Positions 8,099-18,000 of a DNA stretch of 64,000 nt are shown here, in pieces. Position 1 is the stretch's first letter. Every line of letters starts with the position of its first letter. The DNA is from M3007 sp046160625 (GTDB lineage Bacteria > Bacteroidota > Bacteroidia > Chitinophagales > Saprospiraceae). The DNA lies in contig JBJXGZ010000087.1 of the NCBI GenBank assembly GCA_046160625.1, forward strand, positions 1-64,000, read 5' to 3'. Below the pieces are notes generated by a model. It was not told where the DNA came from and did no database searches. It saw only the letters and a list, made by a program, of their open reading frames with translations. Position numbers and translations under genes: made by a program.

Positions 8099-8180
8099 AT
8101 GTGGTCAATGTGAGAAATGTGGTCAATGTGAGAAATGTGGTCAATGGGAGGAATGTGGTCAATGTGGTCAATGTTTGTTA
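8099..8180 (+). repeat. Tandem repeat of an 18-nt word
   Basis: The word GTGGTCAATGTGAGAAAT is iterated with decay into shorter GTGGTCAAT units. There is no complementary arm nearby. Units are contiguous with no spacers, so this is not a CRISPR array. Confidence 0.85.
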
Positions 8181-8248
8181 AAGAAAATCTCTTCAGGAGG
8201 CCAAAAGTAGTCTGTTGAGCAAACAAAATTCAAAAAAGAGACATGTAC

Positions 8249-8280
8249 TTGCAATGGCGCATCGCATCGTTCTACATTTG
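8249..8280 (+). promoter_or_regulatory. Promoter of the DoxX-like gene
   Basis: TACATTTG at 8273-8280 matches the -7 consensus. A TTG at 8249-8251 lies 21 nt upstream, the same spacing seen for the lipoprotein promoter at 28334. The predicted leader of about 110 nt contains the inverted tract at 8299-8352. Confidence 0.45.
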
Positions 8281-8298
8281 CCCGGTTGTAAGGGAAAT

Positions 8299-8352
8299 TG
8301 GGATATTAAGATATTTGGATATCCCAATATCTTAATATTCAATATCTTAATA
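8299..8352 (+). repeat. Inverted iterated word (GATATTAAG) in the 5' leader
   Basis: Iterations of GATATTAAG/GGATATTTGGATATCC are followed by complementary CAATATCTTAATA units, so the leader RNA can fold into an AT-rich hairpin. A similar GATATTGG word is iterated inside the TonB receptor gene at 54749-54781. Confidence 0.75.
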
Positions 8353-8393
8353 CCCACATCACCAAATCCACAATTAAACGAATCCACTAAATA

Positions 8394-9911
8394 ATGACAT
8401 CTCTCCCTACCCTGCTTATCTCCTTCGCCTTCGTTGGCATGATCTTTACCATTTGGACGGTTTGGAAGAAAAAATCAAATTCCACTTTTTGGACTTTCTT
8501 GCAGCATTTCTGCGGGGTATGGTTCATTTTTTCCGGCCTGGTAAAAGCGGTGGACCCTATCGGCACTGCCTATAAAATGATTGATTATTTCGGCGCTTTT
8601 GAGACCACTTTTGCTGGCCTGGATAATTTTTTTAAGGGAATTGCGCCACTTTTTCCGTGGTTGTCGAAATACAGTGAGGGTTTTTCAATCACCATGATCG
8701 TATTGGAAATCGCCATTGGTGCAATGCTGATAGTGGGTTATACACGCAAGTGGACGGCCTGGCTGTTTTTCCTGATCGTGTTCTTTTTTACCATTCTGAC
8801 GGGCTTCACTTTCCTTACAGGCTATGTGCCTTCGGATGCCAATTTCTTTGATTTTAGCAAATGGGGCCCTTATGTGAAAGAGCACATGCGTGTGACCGAC
8901 TGCGGTTGTTTTGGAGATTTTATCAAACTCGACCCGAAAATTTCCTTCTTCAAAGACCTCGGACTTATGGTCCCCGCCCTGCTGTTCTTGTGGCGTTCGC
9001 GCAACAAGCATCAATTGTGGACCGCCCGCACCCGCAATATCGTAGTCGGCTTTGTTACTGTCGCCTCCTTGTTGCTTTGTGTGCGCAACACTTACTGGGA
9101 TTTGCCGATGGTTGATTTCCGTCCGTTCAAAATCGGCAGCAACGTACGCGCACAAAAGGAATTGGAAGCCAGCGCCAAAATTGACATCCTCGGTTGGGTG
9201 TTGGAAGACACCATTAATCGAGTGAAAATCAAGTACATGGAGCCGGAACCGGGCAAAATCACCTACTACAAAGAGTACACCGCCGCCAAAGGCTGGAAGG
9301 TGCGCGAGCAGATCAAGACCGATTTTTACATCCTGAAAGACAGCGTGAAAGTGCCCATTACGAAAACAAAAGTCAGCGATTTTGCGGTGGAAAATGGCGA
9401 AAATGGGGAAGTGACGGATGATCTTTTGAACGAAAAAAACTACAGCCTGATGATCGTGGCTTACCACCTCGAAGGCGAAAAACAGATCGAAACCTACACC
9501 GTTCAGGACACTACATGGGCAAATGACACCATTGTGGTTTCTGTTGATTCGATGCGATTACAGCCCCGCGTAGTTTCGGTGCAAGCACGCAAAATGGAGC
9601 GCCTGGTTTTCATGCCAACACCCGAATACGCTGCCCTTTTCCAAAACGGTGTAAACCCACTGGCTTTGGCCGCCAAAAAAGCAGGTTGGAAAGTTTACTG
9701 CATCACCACTTTTGGCGACTCGGAAGTGTCCGCAGATTTTGCGAAAAAAGTAGGTGCGAAGTATCCTTTCTACCGGGCCGACGACAAGTTGCTCAAAACC
9801 ATCATCCGCGCCAGTCCCGGCGTGGTGGTCTGGAAAGATGGCGTTGTGCTCGACATGTACCACCACAAGCACCTGCCTACTTTTGAGGCATTGGGGGCGA
9901 AGTGGAAGTAA
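8394..9911 (+). CDS. DoxX/MauE-like membrane protein with C-terminal thioredoxin-like half (BT_3928 type)
   Basis: A 505-residue protein. The first 240 residues contain about five membrane helices of the DoxX/MauE type, with C170-G-C172-F-G (DCGCFGDF), the redox motif of this group. The C-terminal half is predicted outside the membrane and ends in a thioredoxin-like region (AAKKAGWKVYCITTFGDSEV, then VVWKDGVVLDMYHHKHLP). It matches the architecture of Bacteroidota proteins annotated as BT_3928-family. The role is not established; handling of quinol or disulfide redox equivalents at the membrane is an inference from MauE homology. The stop is followed by a MITE-like element. Confidence 0.8.
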   Translation: MTSLPTLLISFAFVGMIFTIWTVWKKKSNSTFWTFLQHFCGVWFIFSGLVKAVDPIGTAYKMIDYFGAFETTFAGLDNFFKGIAPLFPWLSKYSEGFSITMIVLEIAIGAMLIVGYTRKWTAWLFFLIVFFFTILTGFTFLTGYVPSDANFFDFSKWGPYVKEHMRVTDCGCFGDFIKLDPKISFFKDLGLMVPALLFLWRSRNKHQLWTARTRNIVVGFVTVASLLLCVRNTYWDLPMVDFRPFKIGSNVRAQKELEASAKIDILGWVLEDTINRVKIKYMEPEPGKITYYKEYTAAKGWKVREQIKTDFYILKDSVKVPITKTKVSDFAVENGENGEVTDDLLNEKNYSLMIVAYHLEGEKQIETYTVQDTTWANDTIVVSVDSMRLQPRVVSVQARKMERLVFMPTPEYAALFQNGVNPLALAAKKAGWKVYCITTFGDSEVSADFAKKVGAKYPFYRADDKLLKTIIRASPGVVVWKDGVVLDMYHHKHLPTFEALGAKWK

Positions 9912-9922
9912 TTTAATACGGA

Positions 9923-10088
9923 GACGGGGTTGTGTCAAAAGTATATCTCGGGACTTTGTCGCAGAATTTTATTTGGGTTTTCTCGAAATCCTATAAGGTT
10001 TTTAAAACCTTATAGGATTCAATCGCCTCAAACGCCGCATTTTATTTCTACCAAAAATTTGCGAAATGACTTTTGACACAACCCCGTC
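9923..10088. mobile_element. MITE-like element with 20-bp perfect terminal inverted repeats
   Basis: A perfect 20-bp inverted repeat bounds 166 bp: 9923-9942 begins GACGGGGTTGTGTC and 10069-10088 is its exact complement. Nested inside is a 16-bp perfect palindrome with a 1-nt centre (9987-10019, AATCCTATAAGG...). There is no open frame inside. Length and ends resemble a non-autonomous miniature transposable element. No convincing target-site duplication is visible, and the right end runs into T6, so it could also serve as a terminator between the convergent genes on either side. Confidence 0.55.
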
Positions 10089-10109
10089 TTTTTTCGTCTC
10101 AATTGACTG

Positions 10110-11633
10110 TCAACGCTGAATAGAAATCCTGGACGAGCCGAGAACCTTGCCAGCCTGGTCATTGAATACTGCCCAGTAAAGTCCAGAAGGCTGATGCTCC
10201 AGATTGAGCATTATTTCGAGCGAGCCTGAGGCAAGACGGTGTGCTGTTACTTTCTGGCCATGAGCGTTATACACTACAAGCCTCCCACCATGATGCGGCG
10301 GGATATTTATCTCGATCAGGCCAGTAGTAGGATTTGGGAATACCCGCAGCCCTGTTTCCCCGCTCGGCTCCTCCAGCCCCGAAGTATAACAAAACAACGT
10401 GTCCATGCAGCCATCTGCCGTAACCTTAACCACCCAGCCGACAAACTTGTCGTCAATATCACCCTTGCCACCCGCCACGATGCTGCCGCTGGAGAGGACG
10501 CCCACGCCTCCATACACAAACGCTCCAGTGGCATCATACCCAGGCGGCGCGTTGTCTGCCCTTGACCAGATGCTGTCGCCCTGTTCAGAAAACTTGTAGA
10601 GCCAACCGCCCCAGTCGTCGCTTGGCAGCGAGAGATCGCCGTAAGCGGTACGCTGCCCCGCCACGAGGTAGTGGCCATCCGGAGTGGGGATCATGTCGTA
10701 GATGCCGTTGTAGCCGGAATTGTTCGGGCCGATGTGCTGCAGCCATTGGAGTTCCAGGGCAGCATCGAATTTCAGCAGGCTAACCTGCACCATGCTGCCC
10801 CAGTCACCTTCCCCCCAATAGGTGCGGCCGTTGGCTACAAAGCCCCCGTCGGGAGTAGGAAGCAAGCCAATGATAACGATAAGGTTTGGGTCGTTCGGCC
10901 CTACCCAACTATCTAACACCACTCCATTGCTATCTATAGCCCACAACCCAGCACGAGCGGTCTGTGAGTTGTTGAAGTCTGGTCCATTACTGCCTCCTAA
11001 CACGATGCGATTATCAGAAACCTTGGCCATGCACCTAAAGGATTCGTCTTTGTCGTAGTCGCCGTAGTACTTGAACCATAACACGTTGCCATCTTTATCT
11101 ATTCTGCGTACAAAACCGTCCTTTTTCAGATTAGGTCTGCTTGCGTTCCCTGCGATCATAAAACCTCCATCAGGCATTTCAAGTATTTGTTCATAAAACT
11201 CATTGTAATTGTCTCCGATTGAATATTCAAAAGCAGATTTCACGTTGAGTGAATTGTCTAACTGAATTATCTGCATGGATGACCTGCCGAAAACAGCAAC
11301 CGCAAAGGCAAAATATCCATCTGAGGTCTGGATAATGTCCCCGGTAATATAATTTATACTCAAATACCCATTTAGTGAATCTTTGTACAATTTTGTCTGT
11401 ATAACATTGCCAAAAGTGTCCAGCTTTACCATTAGAATTTGCTGTGGTGACGGAGAAATGGTGGTGTCATATGCTATCCCTATGCAAATAATGGTATCGT
11501 TGTCAATTACCATTCTTGCAAAATTATCAATCACAGAATACTGGTTGTAAAACTTGTTAAACCCAATCTGTGACCAAGATAAAGTGCCAAACCCCAACAA
11601 GCAAAGGAGCAAAAAAACAGGTTTGCCTGACAT
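10110..11633 (-). CDS. T9SS-secreted protein with beta-propeller-like repeats
   Basis: A 507-residue secreted protein of unknown function. A signal peptide (LLLCLLGFGTLSWSQ) precedes repeats of the form TPDGGFVANGRTY, MPDGGFMIAGNAS and TPDGHYLVAGQRT, the periodic pattern of delta-60/Kelch-like propeller proteins. The last ~80 residues are a T9SS type A sorting domain: LRVFPNPTTG, then VVYNAHGQKV and a final strand. It should be exported through the type IX system and released or anchored at the surface. ATG at 11633 is chosen because it begins the signal peptide. The start lies 77 bp after the stop of the large M43 gene on the same strand; the two may be one unit. Confidence 0.82.
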   Translation of the reverse strand: MSGKPVFLLLCLLGFGTLSWSQIGFNKFYNQYSVIDNFARMVIDNDTIICIGIAYDTTISPSPQQILMVKLDTFGNVIQTKLYKDSLNGYLSINYITGDIIQTSDGYFAFAVAVFGRSSMQIIQLDNSLNVKSAFEYSIGDNYNEFYEQILEMPDGGFMIAGNASRPNLKKDGFVRRIDKDGNVLWFKYYGDYDKDESFRCMAKVSDNRIVLGGSNGPDFNNSQTARAGLWAIDSNGVVLDSWVGPNDPNLIVIIGLLPTPDGGFVANGRTYWGEGDWGSMVQVSLLKFDAALELQWLQHIGPNNSGYNGIYDMIPTPDGHYLVAGQRTAYGDLSLPSDDWGGWLYKFSEQGDSIWSRADNAPPGYDATGAFVYGGVGVLSSGSIVAGGKGDIDDKFVGWVVKVTADGCMDTLFCYTSGLEEPSGETGLRVFPNPTTGLIEINIPPHHGGRLVVYNAHGQKVTAHRLASGSLEIMLNLEHQPSGLYWAVFNDQAGKVLGSSRISIQR

Positions 11634-11710
11634 AAGTATTTGATTTAGAAAACATGAGAAGCACGGTACAGTGACATCAGTCACCATACCGCGCAGAAGA
11701 GAAATGAAAA

Positions 11711-14700
11711 TCAATGGGAAATCACCAATTTTATTTGGCCAGATATGGCCTCATCTTCAAAAGCGATGACATAAACTCCGCTGACGAGTGCCGAAACATC
11801 TAATAAGAGAGAGGTTTCTCCTTGCAAAAGCTGCCTTCTAAGACATATCTTCCCCGTACCCAAATCAATAATTTGGACGGACATACTGCGATCCTGCCTG
11901 CTTTTCCCAATTGTCAGGATATCGTTCGCTGGGTTAGGGAATACCCATAACGCTTCATTTCCAACAAAACCTGTCTTCTGCGGCACCTTGGAAGATATCC
12001 GTTCCTGCGATTCTTCGCAATCTGCATACATGCGAATACCATTTTGGAAGAGCAGGTTGCGGGCCAATGCGCCCGCAGCAGTACAATCGGCACCCCAGAA
12101 CGTCGCCAAAGAATCGAGTATGGGTTCGGACAGCACGGAGACATCGGTGCTTGTTTGTACAGAAAAGCGGATGGTTTCCAAGATGGAAACGATGTCATTA
12201 AACTCCACCAGTAAATCGCCGCTCAGGTCGTAACGGCCCGGAATGGCCTGCAGCAGGGTGTCTGCTACCGCGAGGTTCTGACTGAAAAAATGGTACCGCG
12301 CCAACTGGAGGTCTGCATCGTACGTGTCCAAATGTTCCAGCCAGACCAGAATAGAGTCGGCCTCCGTACTGGTCGTGTCCATGGCATGGTGCAATAAGAT
12401 GGTATTGCCCATGCGGTCCATCGAAAGACGAAGGGTGTTGATCGCTCTTGCTTCATTCTGCTGCACCTGAGCGTTGAGGATGCTAGGAAAAGCGGCCAAC
12501 TTGGTGCCCCACTCCTGTTTTTCCTGAAAGAATTGTGATTTGAGTGTTGGGATAAAGTTGCCGCTCGCTGGGCAGGGGTAAGTGGGGCAATTTGTCTCGT
12601 TGCCAGTTCCGCAATTTGTATTGGGATCGCTGCTTAATGCCGCCACGGTGCTTGATGAATAAAAATCCTCCAACAGCTCCTGTGAAGTATTCAGAATATG
12701 ATGGTAATCTATGCCCACACCCAAATTTGTAAATTGCTGGGCAATTATATCCTGAAAGTCTTCATTGTAGCGGTTGCCGGAAGAAATTGCTTGTTCTTGA
12801 TCTCCGAAAGTTCCTTGCACTCTTCGGATAGCCCCGCTGGGTATCAGGTGATCGTGTTCCAGGTCGCCTTCGTAGGTGTTGCACTCGTACAAAAGGCCGC
12901 TAAAAATCAGTCCGTTACCTGTGGCGTTCAAACCGTTGGCGCGGTTGCCGATGTTCAAAGATTCGTAATAGTTGTCCGAGATGCTGTTGTTTTTCGTGGT
13001 TATAGCCACCGCATCTGTGCCGATATAATAGTCCGTCAAACTGAAATCTGTTGCAATAAAGTTGTTGCCACTCACCTGAAACGATCCCGTCTTGCCATCC
13101 ATATACATGGCCTTCATTACCGTCCCCGAAGGCCCATTGTAATTGTCTGGGCGCTGAAGTTTAAAGTCGTTGCCCGTGAAAACATAATTGTGGTTTTCAA
13201 TCGAGTAAATTCCTGTAAAGCAGTTTTCGAACGTCGCCCCGGTTACGGAATTACTACCCAGAGGGCTTATTTCTGTTATGTGTATGCCCTCAAAAAGATT
13301 GAGGAATTCCGAAGTGCCCGACACGATAAAGTTAGAATTATCTGCAACAATGCCCACGCCCCTTGTATTGGGCGTCGAGTAACTGTCGGTGCGCAAATCC
13401 TTGTACTTGCTGTTCATAAACCGGACGTTTTGCACACCTTCGAGGAAAACGTGCAGAGGAGGCTGCGCTGTGCCTCCCCGGTAGTCGTTATTGGTTAAAA
13501 ATTGAGTATGGTTGAAAAAACTCGTGTTCTTTTTGTCATATCGTGCAAATTGTATGTCCACAAGGTTGTTCCTGAACGTCCCAAAGGAGGAGTGGACAAT
13601 CCCACCAGCGGCGAATTCCAGCAAGCCGCCATCGTCTAGGTCATGGCCTTGAACCCTTGCGCCGATGCGCGCGTGCTCAATGATACCTTCATCCAGTATC
13701 ACCAATTTTCCTTGCTTTTGAGAAGATTGTTCTTGGTTGATATCTCCTTCCACAATCACTCCTTGCCAAAATTTATTTGGACAGGCTGTCGTGATGAGAT
13801 TGTCAACCCTAAGTTGTCCGCCCTGTGTGTTGTTGTTCTCAAGGTTTGCCTTAACATAGATGAATGCATTTTCCTGCATGGTCACGGCTGCGTTGACAAT
13901 CAAAACACCTCCTGGTTCAATAAACACATTCGCCTCAATATTCATCGGACTATTCCAAGTAGTGAAACCTGTGATGACAATATCTTGGTTTTTCACGTCA
14001 TCCAGCACTCCTATTCCGTTTTTCAGATAATGGCGCATCCGTTCTCCCTGACCGGGGGTAAAATGGTCTGCACAGGTATAGATTGGGAACGAGGACATGA
14101 TATTATTGAACACCTCTACGGTTTCTGAACATTCGGTCGGGTTTCCATACTGCCCGTCGTCGGGAGGAGTGTCACATACTAAGTCGCCCAATTCGCCACA
14201 ATTTGGGGCTCCGGTGTCAAAACACCCGTCATTATAGTCTGTATGGAACAGTCCGAGGCAATGCGCTATCTCATGGGCAGGCCCCTGGGTTTTGCTGAGT
14301 GGGGTTGTACAACAAGCTTTTGTGCCTGCTACATAACAGTAATCGCTTGGAAGGCAAAAAGCATGGCCTGGCCATGATATTTGCACGTCGTCTCTAAAAA
14401 TGTAGAGGTTTATTCCACCCGCTAAATAATGAGAAATCCCATTAGAAGAACCTGCCATCAGAGTGTTGAAAGGCCCAAGTGCATCAATATCGGGCAACAC
14501 ATCAGATTGGATCACCTGATATGAATCTGTACCTTCACATCCTCCAAATCCAGGGACGAAAAAAATCTTGTGATCAGAAAAGGCGAGGCTGAGGTTTGTC
14601 CAAATCATGTTTGCCCGATCGTCAAAGGAATCCTCAAAGGGGTCTACTGTGCCGGGATCAATAAACCTTAAGTATACTTTGACATAGTAAGGCCCCGCAT

Positions 14701-14857
14701 TTACATCATATGCTCCGCAGTATATAATGTGGTCAAGGCTGTTGTAGCAATCCAAATCGCAACAATCGGTCTGGGAGATAGCTTTAGGCGAAAGGAACGC
14801 GAAGCAGAAAAAGCACAGGATTATTGTGAGTAGCGATTGGGTCTGCAATTGTTTCAT
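11711..14857 (-). CDS. Secreted M43-like metalloprotease with right-handed beta-helix region and T9SS sorting domain
   Basis: A 1048-residue protein. Signal peptide 1-28. A pappalysin-type zinc protease domain carries HEIAHCLGLFH (residues 195-205), the HExxHxxGxxH motif, with a Met-turn candidate in NNIMSSF. The middle (about 320-680) is rich in short repeated strands and Asn (e.g. FIVSGTSEFLNLFEGIHI), typical of a parallel beta-helix. The end carries a T9SS sorting domain (LWVFPNPANDILTIG). It is probably an extracellular protease or adhesin-protease. Many cysteines in the N-terminal domain suggest disulfides, as in M43 enzymes. Confidence 0.85.
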   Translation of the reverse strand: MKQLQTQSLLTIILCFFCFAFLSPKAISQTDCCDLDCYNSLDHIIYCGAYDVNAGPYYVKVYLRFIDPGTVDPFEDSFDDRANMIWTNLSLAFSDHKIFFVPGFGGCEGTDSYQVIQSDVLPDIDALGPFNTLMAGSSNGISHYLAGGINLYIFRDDVQISWPGHAFCLPSDYCYVAGTKACCTTPLSKTQGPAHEIAHCLGLFHTDYNDGCFDTGAPNCGELGDLVCDTPPDDGQYGNPTECSETVEVFNNIMSSFPIYTCADHFTPGQGERMRHYLKNGIGVLDDVKNQDIVITGFTTWNSPMNIEANVFIEPGGVLIVNAAVTMQENAFIYVKANLENNNTQGGQLRVDNLITTACPNKFWQGVIVEGDINQEQSSQKQGKLVILDEGIIEHARIGARVQGHDLDDGGLLEFAAGGIVHSSFGTFRNNLVDIQFARYDKKNTSFFNHTQFLTNNDYRGGTAQPPLHVFLEGVQNVRFMNSKYKDLRTDSYSTPNTRGVGIVADNSNFIVSGTSEFLNLFEGIHITEISPLGSNSVTGATFENCFTGIYSIENHNYVFTGNDFKLQRPDNYNGPSGTVMKAMYMDGKTGSFQVSGNNFIATDFSLTDYYIGTDAVAITTKNNSISDNYYESLNIGNRANGLNATGNGLIFSGLLYECNTYEGDLEHDHLIPSGAIRRVQGTFGDQEQAISSGNRYNEDFQDIIAQQFTNLGVGIDYHHILNTSQELLEDFYSSSTVAALSSDPNTNCGTGNETNCPTYPCPASGNFIPTLKSQFFQEKQEWGTKLAAFPSILNAQVQQNEARAINTLRLSMDRMGNTILLHHAMDTTSTEADSILVWLEHLDTYDADLQLARYHFFSQNLAVADTLLQAIPGRYDLSGDLLVEFNDIVSILETIRFSVQTSTDVSVLSEPILDSLATFWGADCTAAGALARNLLFQNGIRMYADCEESQERISSKVPQKTGFVGNEALWVFPNPANDILTIGKSRQDRSMSVQIIDLGTGKICLRRQLLQGETSLLLDVSALVSGVYVIAFEDEAISGQIKLVISH

Positions 14858-15068
14858 CGTAGGAATAAATTTGAAAAGGTGATAAAATCGGTTAAAGTAG
14901 ATGTAAGGTAAGTCTACATCTTGCAAAAGGCCGAGAAACAAGCGTTAAATTTTGAGAAGCGTTATTTTAGTAAGATTGGAGTAGCCCTTTTATCTGATTT
15001 ATTGCATTGGCATCTTTTTTTTCGTAAATTTCCCGCATATTTGACCGTCCAAACACAAAAACGAGGCT

Positions 15069-18000
15069 ATGGCAAAGACGGCTTTCCCATTTTATATTTT
15101 CCTGTTTTCCGGTTTTGCATTTTCCGGTTTAAACATAACCGCACAAACCACCTCCCAAACCTCCTTTGGGAAAAATCGCATTCAGTATCACCATCAATTT
15201 GATGACTGGAGTTTGTACGAAACGCCCAATTTTACCACCTACTGGTATGGCGATGCACGCACAGTGGCACAATCGGCGCTACAAATGGCCGAGTTCGATT
15301 TCCCTGAAGTACAAAAATTGCTGGAACATCAGGTTACCGAAAAGATTGAAATTCTGGTTTTTAGCGATCTCACCGACCTGAAACAAAGCAATATCGGCGA
15401 AGACGACGTGTTCCTCCTGAGCACCGGAGAAACCAAAGTGGTTGGAAACAAGGTCTTTGTCTTTTTTGATGGCAACCACCGCCACCTGCGGGCGCAGATA
15501 CGCGAAGGGGTGGCGGGTGTATTGATTAACTCGATGCTCTATGGTGCGAACCTGCAAGAAATCGTGTCAAACGCTGTGTTGCTCAACCTCCCGACCTGGT
15601 ACACCAGCGGTCTCACCGCTTATTGCGGCGAAGAATGGACGACTGAACAGGACGACCGCCTGCGAGACCTGCTTCAAACGGGCCGCTACAAGACCTTCGA
15701 CAAACTCGCCCGGGAACACCCGCGTTTTGCAGGCCACGCTTTTTGGCATTATATCAGCACCCATTTTGGGCCAGGAACTGTCAGCAACCTGCTTTATCTG
15801 ACACGCATCAACAGGAGTGTAGACAACGGCTTTTTCTACATACTCGGCAGCGGCTACCGGCGCACCACCGAAGCGATGCTCGAATATTACCAAAAAGTCT
15901 ACCGGGAAGAAGCGAGAGGCCAAAAAACGCCCGACGAGGCTGGAAAAATCTCTATAAAAAACAGAAAGAAACTCCCCCTTTCTCAACTGAGAATCAGTCC
16001 TGATGGGAAACGGATCGCCTGGGTAAGCAATGATATCGGGAAATGGAAAGTGTATGTGCAGGACCTGGAATCGCCCGCCTCCGGACGGGCTAATAAGCGA
16101 AAACGCGTCCTCAAAGGCGGCTCACGCAACGCCTTGCAAGCCACCGATTACAATTATCCGCAAATTGCCTGGAACCCCGACAACCAACACCTGGCCGTGC
16201 TCTATGAACGCCGCGATGTGCCGCGATTGGCCACCATTGATCTGGAAAAAAGGAAAAAAGAAGTCAGTAATCTCTCCCCGGAATTCCAGCGCGTGTACAG
16301 TATGGACTACATATCGCCAAACGAAATCGCATTTTCGGCGGCAGTAAAGGGTCAGTCAGACATTTTTGTTTACCGAACAATCACACGACAGACCGAGCGC
16401 ATAACAAATGATTTTTGGGACGATCTAGACGTTTCTGTTGCCACGGTGGATGGGCGGAAAAGTCTGCTTTTCGCCAGCAACCGATTGACCGATACCCTTT
16501 CGTTTCAACGACTGGACTCCATCCTGCCCATCACCAACTTTGATATTTTCCTTTTTGATCTCGAAAGCCGCAGCCCTGAACTGGTACGGATAACCAACAC
16601 AGCCCTCTTCAGCGAGCGAAATCCTATTGGGCAGGACTCCTCGCATTTTTCTTTTCTAAGTGATGAGAGTGGTATTATCAACCAGCAGGCGGGCAAACTG
16701 GAGCCTTTTGTAGCCTATCACCAGGCAGTTATTTATTTGAAAGATGGCGGTGAAGTGAAGACGCTGGACATGACTCAGCCCATGGAATGGCCAATTGGGC
16801 GCATCCTGACATTTCTGGCTCCTTTGGATACCGTGTTGAAAAACATTGATTCCACCAAGATTGACAGCATACGCAGCACCCCGGTTTTCAAGAAAAAACC
16901 GCTTGTTTGGAATTTGACAAACTACGACCGAAACATACAAGAACAACACGCGGCCCCTCGTGCAGGGCTGATGGTAGAAAGATTGAAAAGGGGCAAAAAA
17001 GTGTTTTTCTACAAAAAAAACATAGCGCCGGAAACCCTTGTTCTTGCAAAAACGACTCAAAGGCGCACACAAACCCTTCGCACTGCTGGGCTGCCCATCC
17101 CACCGCAACCACCCATAGAAGCAATCCCGCAAGCACCTGATAAACAATCTGATGGCCGTGATGACAAGATCCCCTTGCCCCCAGCCAACAAAGATTCCCT
17201 GCCATACATTGAACCTGGTTGGCTCATTCAGATACCTGATTATTTGGTGGTGCCCGGTCCACGCAGTGAACCCGTCGAGAGCCGTCCCGCAGAGGAAAAA
17301 CCTGAGGATAAAATAGAGCCGGGGCTTGAACCCAGTGCCGATTCGATGGTGCTCACCCCACCGCGGCGCCCACTGAAAAGGCCCACCGCACAGTATGGCA
17401 AAAACGGCGAAATCGTGCGCTTTTACTCCTTCAAGATCATTCCTTATAGGCTGCGTTTCCGAACGGATTACGTATCCACGACGATGGACAACAATCAGAT
17501 GTTTGATGGGCTACAACTTTATGAAGGCCCCCAAAGTCGGCTCCTCCAGCCTCCACCGGGCGTCTTGCTCCGGGCTAATTTCAAGGATTTGTTGGAAAAT
17601 TATGTGGTGGAAGCAGGATTTCGTTTGCCTACAACATTCAACGGAGCCGAATACTACCTTTGGATGGACGACAAGAAAAAGCGTCTGGACAAACGGTATG
17701 TGATTTATCGCCGCACATTGGTAACCAACAGGTTGCGTGACAGCGGAAGCTCTCCAAGCCTTCCGCCCGATTTTCAGGAGCGGACCAACACCCTCATAGG
17801 CCAGTACGAATTGCGGTATCCTTTTGATGTGTTTACCAGCCTGCGCGCAACTTTTGCTTTGCGTGAAGACAAGGTGCGTGCCCTTAGCTCAGATGCCATT
17901 ACCCTTGCCACGCCCAACCGTGCAGAACAACGCGCCTCCATCCGACTCGCCGCTGTATTTGATAATTCAGTTGATGTGGATTTGAATTTGAAAACGGGCA

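Larger units (their letters stand above)
8090..8393. other. Repeat-rich intergenic region before the DoxX-like gene
   Basis: This 304-bp gap between divergent genes holds a direct tandem repeat (8099-8180), a -7 promoter element (8273-8280), an inverted word tract (8299-8352) and a 27-bp word shared with the region before rarA (8361-8387). No coding sequence is supported. Confidence 0.7.

Noticed and set aside
8099..8180. Tandem repeats that could be a CRISPR array
   Set aside because: Units are contiguous with no unique spacers and decay in length; no cas genes are present in the window.
12698..13498. Plus-strand open frame (266 codons) opposite the M43 protease gene
   Set aside because: The opposite strand encodes a coherent secreted protease with signal peptide and sorting domain; this frame has none.
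15069..15900. Active peptidase in the MA-like domain
   Set aside because: No HExxH motif could be found in the translated region, so activity is not claimed.
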